The notes below the pieces were generated by a model. It was not told the origin of the DNA. It was given only the letters and a program-made list of their open reading frames with translations, and did no database searches. From assembly GCA_902406135.1 (NCBI GenBank), contig CABPCX010000048.1, forward strand, positions 1 to 9,504: a DNA stretch of 9,504 bases, given 5' to 3'. The stretch's first letter is position 1. Each line of letters starts with the position of its first letter. The position numbers and the translations under genes were made by a program. Below, in pieces: positions 1-5,128 of this stretch. The DNA comes from an uncultured Eubacteriales bacterium. GTDB taxonomy: Bacteria; Bacillota; Clostridia; Lachnospirales; Anaerotignaceae.

Positions 1-4
1 TTAA

Positions 5-451
5 TTATTTGCTTAATAATTTTTTCACGTAACCACTCACAACTCTGTTGTCGGCACGCCCTTTAACTTTAGATGAAACCGCACCCATAACTTTACCCAT
101 ATCTTTCATGGTGGATGCACCTGTTTCGGCGATGGTTTCCTCAACTATTTTTTGAATTTCGTCCTCAGTCAATTGTTCCGGAAGGTATCCTAACAAAACT
201 TCAATCTCTTTGTTAAGATTGTCAATCAAATCTGTTCGACCGCTTTTTTCAAATTCGGGAAGTGAGTCACGACGCTTTTTAAGTTCCTTAGCTATTACAT
301 CAAGGACGCCGTCATCATCGAGCTCAACGTGGTTGTCTTTCTCAATCTGAAGAACGCCGGCACGGACAAGCTGGATGGTATTCTTGCGAATAGTATCCTT
401 GTCTTTCATAGCTGCTTTTAAATCCTGTAAAAGCGTTTCTTTCAATGACAT
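5..451 (-). CDS. yqeY: GatB/YqeY domain protein
   Basis: This 148-residue protein is recognised as a stand-alone YqeY/GatB-tail protein. It is almost entirely helical and charged, opens MSLKETLLQDLKAAMKDKD, and carries the family features R-K-N-T-I-Q-L-V-R near residues 22-30, a central LGYLPEQLTEDEI segment, and a C-terminal helix with MKDMGKVMGAV. The length is normal for the family. The domain resembles the C-terminal tRNA-binding tail of the GatB subunit of Glu-tRNA(Gln) amidotransferase, but the role of the free-standing protein is not settled; the amidotransferase active-site domain is absent. The ATG at 451 follows an AGAGGAT ribosome binding site. It lies 27 bases downstream of rpsU on the same strand with no terminator between them, so the two are presumably cotranscribed, as in many Firmicutes. 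The stop codon lies at the window edge, so anything downstream cannot be seen. Confidence 0.93.
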   Translation of the reverse strand: MSLKETLLQDLKAAMKDKDTIRKNTIQLVRAGVLQIEKDNHVELDDDGVLDVIAKELKKRRDSLPEFEKSGRTDLIDNLNKEIEVLLGYLPEQLTEDEIQKIVEETIAETGASTMKDMGKVMGAVSSKVKGRADNRVVSGYVKKLLSK

Positions 452-478
452 TTAAATCATCCTCTTTGTATCACAAAA

Positions 479-655
479 TTATTTGAATTTACGTTTTCTT
501 GCGGCTTCGGATTTCTTTTTGCGTTTTACGCTGGGTTTGTCATAGTGTTCTCTTTTACGAACCTCACCCATAATACCGTCTTTTGCACAGCTTCTTTTAA
601 AACGGCGAAGAGCGCTATCCAAGGATTCATTCTCTTTAACTCTTACCTCTGACAT
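479..655 (-). CDS. rpsU: 30S ribosomal protein S21
   Basis: This is the 58-residue S21 protein of the small ribosomal subunit. It starts [20 protein letters not shown] and ends in the strongly basic tail [18 protein letters not shown], with the conserved REHYDKPS segment between. S21 sits near the 3' end of 16S rRNA and assists initiation on natural mRNAs (family knowledge). The reading frame stays open upstream to a TTG at 673, which would give 64 residues. I chose the ATG at 655 because the GGAGGGAGGGA ribosome binding site at 661-671 lies immediately upstream of it, and the extra residues MEGGKF are simply that site translated. The gene leads the rpsU-yqeY operon, from a good promoter about 80-110 bases upstream of the start. 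Confidence 0.97.
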   Translation of the reverse strand: MSEVRVKENESLDSALRRFKRSCAKDGIMGEVRKREHYDKPSVKRKKKSEAARKRKFK

Positions 656-735
656 GAATTTCCCTCCCTCCAATTGCTGAGATTGCTTTGCAGGCTTAAC
701 GAGGCTTTAAAACCACTTTAATCCATACTCATAGA

Positions 736-764
736 ATTATACACAAAAAACAAACTATAGTCAA
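736..764 (-). promoter_or_regulatory. SigA-type promoter of rpsU-yqeY
   Basis: Read on the minus strand, TTGACT (764-759) and TATAAT (741-736) are separated by exactly 17 bases, an almost perfect vegetative promoter. Transcription would start near position 729, giving an rpsU leader of about 70 bases. The leader has no obvious terminator or known riboswitch. Confidence 0.82.
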
Positions 765-915
765 CAAGTATTTTGACTCAGCGGTTTATATATGTTAATA
801 ATTTACTGTATGAAGCTTCCCTTATGCCCTGTTTTAAGACTGCCGGCTATAAGTTAAGAATTTATTTCATATTTTATTCCTTTTACAGAAAAAATTTTAT
901 AGGATAATCTGCATT
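765..915. other. Non-coding spacer between rpsU promoter and GNAT gene
   Basis: About 150 AT-rich bases lie between the rpsU promoter and the acetyltransferase stop codon. I see no gene, RNA or repeat here. A five-base-pair inverted repeat (ATCTG/CAGAT, about 909-925) overlaps the acetyltransferase stop, but the nearest T-run in the minus-strand transcript is not adjacent to it, so I do not call a terminator. Confidence 0.5.
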
Positions 916-1389
916 TTACAGATATTTTACCATAATATATTCTTCATCGGTTTCTCTGACTGTTTGAAAACCAAGGTTTTTATAGAGCCTCAGGGCATAA
1001 TTTTCCTTCTGCACTGATAAAGACGCTTTTTCATAGCCATTTAGTTTTAAATAATGAAGCATTTTTTCCATAAGCGCTTTTCCTATACCCAATTTACGGT
1101 ATTCTTTATAAAGGGAAATCGAAAACGACGGTGTACTGTCATCGATATGCCCGTAATCATTCATAATGCGCACCCATACAGCTCCGGCTGGTTTTCCGTC
1201 GGCTTCGGCTATAAAAGCCATATCGTCTTTCCTCTTTCCAAAGTCCGAGATATAGACCTGAAGCTCAGGCAGCTCTATGACTGACCTTGGCGGCGGGCAG
1301 ACACCCTCAGGTATATATATGGCTTCATATAAAAAATCCTTAAGGAGATAATATTCGTTTTCTTTCATTTCACGTATGATATATTCCAT
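916..1389 (-). CDS. GNAT family N-acetyltransferase
   Basis: This 157-residue protein has the GNAT fold. Motif A, which binds the acetyl-CoA pyrophosphate, is visible as YRKLGIGKALM, with the R-x-x-G-x-G core at residues 98-103. Motif B follows as ENYALRLYKNLGF at 129-141, where Asn and Tyr are typically conserved. The preceding strands (MAFIAEADGKPAGAVWVRIM) fit the central sheet. The substrate cannot be read from the sequence; small metabolites, antibiotics and protein N-termini are all possible for this superfamily. The ATG at 1389 is preceded by a strong GGGAGGA site (about 1398-1404). A promoter lies just upstream at 1425-1454, so the gene is probably monocistronic. It is divergent from the riboswitch-controlled ATPase, but nothing indicates a functional link. 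Confidence 0.88.
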   Translation of the reverse strand: MEYIIREMKENEYYLLKDFLYEAIYIPEGVCPPPRSVIELPELQVYISDFGKRKDDMAFIAEADGKPAGAVWVRIMNDYGHIDDSTPSFSISLYKEYRKLGIGKALMEKMLHYLKLNGYEKASLSVQKENYALRLYKNLGFQTVRETDEEYIMVKYL

Positions 1390-1424
1390 ATATTTTTCCT
1401 CCCGTTAAGATTTAAACTGCCTTC

Positions 1425-1454
1425 ATTATAACCTTAGTGAATATTCCTTTTCAA
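1425..1454 (-). promoter_or_regulatory. SigA-type promoter of the GNAT gene
   Basis: On the minus strand, TTGAAA (1454-1449) and TATAAT (1430-1425) are spaced by 18 bases. This predicts a start near 1418 and a leader of about 30 bases containing the GGGAGGA ribosome binding site. Confidence 0.7.
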
Positions 1455-1576
1455 CGGCGGTGTCTTACATTCTTTAAGGATTTTAAATGTATATTTTCTT
1501 TATTTTTCACAATCCTGATATTATAAGAAAAAAATATATAAACTCGGCTTTCACAGCAGTATATGGAAAATCTATG

Positions 1577-1605
1577 TTGACTTACTGCCTTTGGCGTGCT
1601 ATAAT
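1577..1605 (+). promoter_or_regulatory. Extended -10 promoter driving the Mn2+ riboswitch
   Basis: TTGACT at 1577-1582 and TATAAT at 1600-1605 are separated by 17 bases, with TG at 1597-1598 giving an extended -10 (TGCTATAAT). The predicted start is near 1612, only one or two bases before the first paired base of riboswitch helix P1. This is a strong constitutive-looking promoter, so control is probably exerted after initiation, by the riboswitch. Confidence 0.88.
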
Positions 1606-1611
1606 TGCCAC

Positions 1612-1714
1612 AAGTTGAAAAGGGAGTAGTTTAAAGATATACCGTCAACACCTCGGTCGCCCACGGCACCTGGCGGTATGCACCTGATTTTGGTAACAAG
1701 ACTTTTCGACAACT
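1612..1714 (+). ncRNA. yybP-ykoY manganese riboswitch aptamer
   Basis: The RNA carries the hallmarks of the yybP-ykoY class: AAAAGGGAGTAG (1618-1629), ACCGTCAAC (1641-1649), CACCTGGCGGTATGCACC (1667-1684) and AACAAGACTTTTC (1695-1707). Helices can be drawn by eye. P1 is 1614-1622 with 1702-1710, nine pairs with one G-U. The P3 base is ATACCG 1639-1644 with CGGTAT 1674-1679. The P3 tip is GGT/GCC with GGC/ACC around a CAC loop (1655-1670, one bulged C). A short P4 is 1682-1684 with 1692-1694. No P2 stem is apparent between GTAG and P3. Members of this class sense Mn2+ and usually turn on Mn2+ exporters or related membrane proteins (established knowledge). The 3' strand of P1 is shared with the following terminator. 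Confidence 0.93.
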
Positions 1715-1746
1715 GTTGCAATGGCAGTTGGCGGAAGGTCTTTTTT
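1698..1746 (+). terminator. Riboswitch expression-platform terminator
   Basis: A long hairpin pairs 1699-1717 with 1723-1741 through 18 pairs and one A-G mismatch (1709/1731), has the five-base loop GCAAT (1718-1722), and runs into a T-tract at 1741-1746. Its 5' arm contains the whole 3' strand of aptamer helix P1 (1702-1710), so P1 and the terminator exclude each other. Ligand-stabilised P1 should therefore prevent termination and allow transcription of the ATPase. This is inferred from the pairing and agrees with the ON-switch behaviour known for this class. Confidence 0.88.
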
Positions 1747-1789
1747 ATTTACCTGTCCGCCCCTACAAACAAGGAAAGGAACGAATACA

Positions 1790-4414
1790 ATGGCAGAAAA
1801 TTATTACAATCAAACAGGCAAACAGGCACTGGAAGCTCAAAGTTCTTCTCTTGAAGGTCTTTCCAGGGAGGAAGTTTCTTCAAGAGCCCAGAAATACGGC
1901 CCCAACAAACTCTCAGAAGGTAAAAAGAAAAGTATTGTCCAGGTTTTCTTTGAGCAGTTTAAAGACCTTCTGGTCATAATCCTTATTATTGCGGCTGCAA
2001 TTTCGGCTGCATCGGACAATGTAGAAAGTACGATAGTTATTTTTGCCGTTCTTATACTGAACGCCATTTTAGGCACGGTACAGTATATGAAGGCAGAAAA
2101 ATCCCTTGAAAGCCTTAAGGCCATGTCCTCTCCCACCGCAAAAGTAATCAGAGGCGGCTCAAAGATGGAAATCCCCTCTGTGGAAGTAGTTCCCGGAGAT
2201 ATTGTTCTTCTTGAGGCAGGCGATATGGTTGTTGCCGACGGAAGGATACTTGAAAACTTCTCACTTAAAGTAAACGAAAGCTCCCTTACTGGAGAAAGTG
2301 AAGGCGTAGATAAGACTGACGATGTCATAGATGCTGAAAAGGTTGCCCTTGGAGACCAGAAAAATATGGTATTCTCCGGCTCCCTTGTAACCTACGGCCG
2401 TGCTACAGTTCTTGTAACGGGCACAGGTATGAATACTGAGCTTGGAAAGATAGCCGCCCTTATGAACCAGACAAAACAGCGTCAGACACCCCTTCAGGAA
2501 AGTCTTGATAAATTCAGCGCAAAGCTTGCCGTAGTAATTATGGTAATCTGTGCGGCTGTATTCGCCCTTTCTGTATTCCGTACAGGAATGGGCATACTTG
2601 ATTCCCTTATGTTTGCCGTTGCCCTGGCGGTTGCGGCCATACCCGAAGCGCTTTCTTCCATAGTTACTATAGTTCTTGCCATGGGTACTCAGAAAATGGC
2701 TAAACAGAATGCCATTATCAAGGACCTTAAGGCAGTAGAAAGTCTTGGAAGCGTATCCGTTATCTGTTCGGATAAAACAGGAACCCTTACTCAGAATAAG
2801 ATGACACCCCAGAAAATTTATGCTGACGGTTTTGTTATAGACGGAAAAAATATGGACCTTGGTAACAGGGTACAGAATACACTTCTTAAGGCTGCGCTCC
2901 TTGCCAGCGACGCAACAAACAATCAGGAAACCGGCGCATCCATAGGCGACCCCACAGAAGTTGCCCTTGTAATGCTTGGAGAAAATCTTGGAATAGATGA
3001 GGAAACATACCGTGCCCAGTGTCCCCGTCTTGGTGAGCTGGCCTTTGATTCCGACCGTAAGCTTATGAGTACACTCCACGATATAGACGGTGTTCCCACA
3101 CTTTTCACAAAGGGAGCCATCGACGTACTTTTAGGCCGTGCAAAGTGGTACCTTACAAAGGACGGACGTATTCCCCTTACACCGGAGCTTAAAGAGGACA
3201 TTTCCAGAGTAAATATGGAGCTTTCCATGGAAGGTCTCAGAGTTTTAGCCTTTGCTTACAGAGAACTGGATGCTGTACGTCCCCTTACATTTGATGACGA
3301 AAAGGACTTTACGTTTATCGGCCTTATATCAATGATAGACCCTCCCCGTCCCGAAGCTATCAAAGCCGTTGCCGACGCTAAAAGAGGCGGCATAAAGACA
3401 GTTATGATAACAGGCGACCACAAGGTTACAGCCTCAGCCATAGCAAGACAGCTTGGCATATTTGAGGACGGAGACGAAGCCGTATCAGGTATCGAGCTTG
3501 ACCAGATGAGCGAAGCGGACCTGGACGAAAGACTTCCTAAAATATCCGTATATGCCCGTGTATCACCGGAGCATAAAATACGTATAGTAAATGCTTGGCA
3601 GCGCAGAGGAAACATCGTATCTATGACAGGTGACGGCGTAAACGACGCTCCCGCCCTTAAAAAGGCCGATATAGGTGTTGCCATGGGTATCACAGGAACG
3701 GAAGTTTCCAAGGATGCCGCATCTATGATACTTGCCGACGATAACTTTGCCACAATAGTTAAGGCAGTAGTTAACGGCAGAAGCGTATATGCAAATATCA
3801 AAAATGCTATACAGTTCCTGCTTTCAGGAAATACAGCCGGAATATTCTGTGTAATATATGCGTCTCTCCTGGCGCTTCCAGTACCCTTTGAGCCGGTACA
3901 TCTTCTGTTTATAAACCTGCTCACCGACTCACTTCCTGCCATTGCCATAGGAATGGAGCCTGCCAGAAGCGGCCTTCTCGACCAGAAGCCCAGAGACCCT
4001 AAGGAGCCCATACTTAACCGTCCCCTTCTTACAAGAATAGGCGGCCAGGGACTTCTCATTGCCATAGCAACAATGGCTGCATTCTATATCGGATATGCGG
4101 ACGGAGACGCAAGAATGGCATCTACAATGGCATTCGCAACACTCACTCTTGCACGTCTTTTCCACGGATTTAACTGCAGAGGAAGCGAATCCATATTCTC
4201 GCTTAAGTTCTCAACAAACAAATATTCAGTAATGGCATTTTTTGCAGGAGTTGTACTTCTCCTTGCCGTACTGTTTGTACCCGGACTCAAATCATTATTT
4301 ATGGTTTCTCCCTCATTCAGTGCCGCTAACCTTGGTGAGATAGCTCTCCTTGCATTCCTGCCTACAGTGCTCATTCAGATATACAAAGTAATATCAGAAC
4401 ACAAAAACAGATAA
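1790..4414 (+). CDS. P2-type cation-transporting ATPase, probable Mn2+ (Ca2+/Mn2+) exporter
   Basis: This is an 874-residue P-type pump with all core motifs: actuator TGES at 167-170, phosphorylated Asp328 in DKTGTLT, nucleotide-binding KGA at 441-443, DPPRPEA, TGDH, and hinge TGDGVNDAP at 613-621. Hydrophobic segments fit ten helices, with M1 about 57-75, M2 79-97, M4 around IPEAL (P285-E286), M5 about 675-697 and M6 about 705-722. Aligned by eye to SERCA, site II residues survive (Glu286, Asn709, Asp713), while the Glu771 position is Gly684, suggesting one ion per cycle. Sequence alone cannot separate Ca2+ from Mn2+ pumps; the Mn2+ riboswitch upstream favours Mn2+ efflux, as for Lactococcus YoaB. 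The start is the ATG at 1790, nine bases after AAGGAAAGGA. An in-frame ATG at 1721 lies inside the terminator hairpin and is rejected. Confidence 0.93.
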   Translation: MAENYYNQTGKQALEAQSSSLEGLSREEVSSRAQKYGPNKLSEGKKKSIVQVFFEQFKDLLVIILIIAAAISAASDNVESTIVIFAVLILNAILGTVQYMKAEKSLESLKAMSSPTAKVIRGGSKMEIPSVEVVPGDIVLLEAGDMVVADGRILENFSLKVNESSLTGESEGVDKTDDVIDAEKVALGDQKNMVFSGSLVTYGRATVLVTGTGMNTELGKIAALMNQTKQRQTPLQESLDKFSAKLAVVIMVICAAVFALSVFRTGMGILDSLMFAVALAVAAIPEALSSIVTIVLAMGTQKMAKQNAIIKDLKAVESLGSVSVICSDKTGTLTQNKMTPQKIYADGFVIDGKNMDLGNRVQNTLLKAALLASDATNNQETGASIGDPTEVALVMLGENLGIDEETYRAQCPRLGELAFDSDRKLMSTLHDIDGVPTLFTKGAIDVLLGRAKWYLTKDGRIPLTPELKEDISRVNMELSMEGLRVLAFAYRELDAVRPLTFDDEKDFTFIGLISMIDPPRPEAIKAVADAKRGGIKTVMITGDHKVTASAIARQLGIFEDGDEAVSGIELDQMSEADLDERLPKISVYARVSPEHKIRIVNAWQRRGNIVSMTGDGVNDAPALKKADIGVAMGITGTEVSKDAASMILADDNFATIVKAVVNGRSVYANIKNAIQFLLSGNTAGIFCVIYASLLALPVPFEPVHLLFINLLTDSLPAIAIGMEPARSGLLDQKPRDPKEPILNRPLLTRIGGQGLLIAIATMAAFYIGYADGDARMASTMAFATLTLARLFHGFNCRGSESIFSLKFSTNKYSVMAFFAGVVLLLAVLFVPGLKSLFMVSPSFSAANLGEIALLAFLPTVLIQIYKVISEHKNR

Positions 4415-4420
4415 AAATTT

Positions 4421-4450
4421 ATCCGCCTGAAAAATTCAGGCGGATTTTTT
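4421..4450 (+). terminator. Intrinsic terminator after the ATPase
   Basis: An eleven-pair perfect stem (4421-4431 with 4435-4445, GC-rich core CCGCCTG/CAGGCGG) closes on an AAA loop and is followed by five more T. It begins six bases after the ATPase stop codon, so the membrane-protein gene downstream probably needs its own promoter. Confidence 0.92.
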
Positions 4451-4483
4451 ACAGATACAGCCTGCCATATTTTAACTTTTTTG

Positions 4484-4513
4484 TTGTATCCTGTCCTTCA
4501 GCAGTTGTATAAT
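4484..4513 (+). promoter_or_regulatory. Candidate promoter of the small membrane-protein gene
   Basis: There is a perfect TATAAT at 4508-4513. The best -35 at 18-base spacing is TTGTAT (4484-4489), which matches the consensus at only its first three bases. The position just after the ATPase terminator and 20 bases before the start codon makes a promoter likely, but the -35 is weak. Confidence 0.5.
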
Positions 4514-4534
4514 CAAGCTAAAGGAGGAATATTT

Positions 4535-5071
4535 ATGGGATATATTTTAGCCGGATTTATATTTATATTTTTCGATGCTGATACGCTTTCGTATAATTTT
4601 CTGCCTGATACCATCGGATATCTTCTGACAGCCTATGGCCTTTCAGCAATCGCCCATAAAAGCCCTCATTTCATACAGGCAAGAAAAGTTTCTGTCTTAC
4701 TGTCTCTTGTTACATTTTTTCTGGATATGAGCCTGTTTTTATTCTACAGCCAGGGCTTAAGTATGCTTGTTATAGGATTGTTTATTTTCTTCAGGCTGTA
4801 TATGTTTTTCTGCATTATAAAAGGCGTGGCAGAGCTTGAGGACACTATGGGTATTTATCTTAATTCACAAAAACTTATGAAATGGTGGAAATTTTCCGCC
4901 GTTTTTCAGGCCATATATTTTGTTTCAATGTTACTGACCTTTGCATTGGGACTCCTTATGTTTTTTATACCCATGCTTTTGGCCGCCGCCATAAATTTTA
5001 TATTCTGCATAATATTTTTGATAAGCTTCAACAAAACCCGAACCCTATATAACGGTTCGTCCTATTTATAA
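4535..5071 (+). CDS. Uncharacterised polytopic membrane protein
   Basis: I do not recognise a named family for this 178-residue protein. It is strongly hydrophobic with about five or six membrane segments (roughly residues 2-13, 26-41, 52-71, 75-97, 119-139 and 141-163) and short charged loops. A motif NFLPDTIGYLLTAYGL (21-36) follows the first segment; similar LPD-IGY stretches occur in other small Firmicutes membrane proteins, so this is likely a widespread unknown family rather than an orphan. No catalytic or metal-binding signature is visible; histidines are few. The frame is open upstream to a TTG at 4481, but the ATG at 4535 has a perfect AAAGGAGG site seven bases before it. It follows the ATPase but is separated by a strong terminator, so cotranscription, and therefore a role in Mn2+ handling, is not supported. 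Confidence 0.8.
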   Translation: MGYILAGFIFIFFDADTLSYNFLPDTIGYLLTAYGLSAIAHKSPHFIQARKVSVLLSLVTFFLDMSLFLFYSQGLSMLVIGLFIFFRLYMFFCIIKGVAELEDTMGIYLNSQKLMKWWKFSAVFQAIYFVSMLLTFALGLLMFFIPMLLAAAINFIFCIIFLISFNKTRTLYNGSSYL

Positions 5072-5079
5072 TACCGCAT

Positions 5080-5116
5080 AAAAAAGGCTGGCCTTTTAAG
5101 GTCAGCCTCTTATTAT
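5080..5116. terminator. Shared bidirectional terminator between convergent genes
   Basis: A ten-pair hairpin (5085-5094 with 5099-5108, one G-T pair on the plus strand) sits between the stop codons of the membrane protein and glgB. On the minus strand it is followed by TTTTTT (5085-5080), a good terminator for glgB. On the plus strand the tail is TCTTATTATAT, a weaker one for the membrane-protein gene. Confidence 0.82.
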
Positions 5117-5128
5117 ATCCGTAAATAT

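Noticed and set aside
656..673. TTG start extending S21 to 64 residues
   Set aside because: The added codons are the ribosome binding site itself; family members begin at the ATG at 655.
909..925. ATCTG/CAGAT inverted repeat at the GNAT stop codon as a terminator
   Set aside because: Only five pairs, and the T-run in the minus-strand transcript is more than ten bases away.
2261..3079. Open frame of 272 codons on the minus strand inside the ATPase gene
   Set aside because: It is the antisense shadow of a gene with full P-type motifs; its product is low-complexity, Cys/Tyr/Lys-rich, matches nothing, and it has no ribosome binding site.
3256..4065. Open frame of 269 codons on the minus strand inside the ATPase gene
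   Set aside because: Antisense shadow; Ser/Pro-rich product without domain features and no initiation signals.
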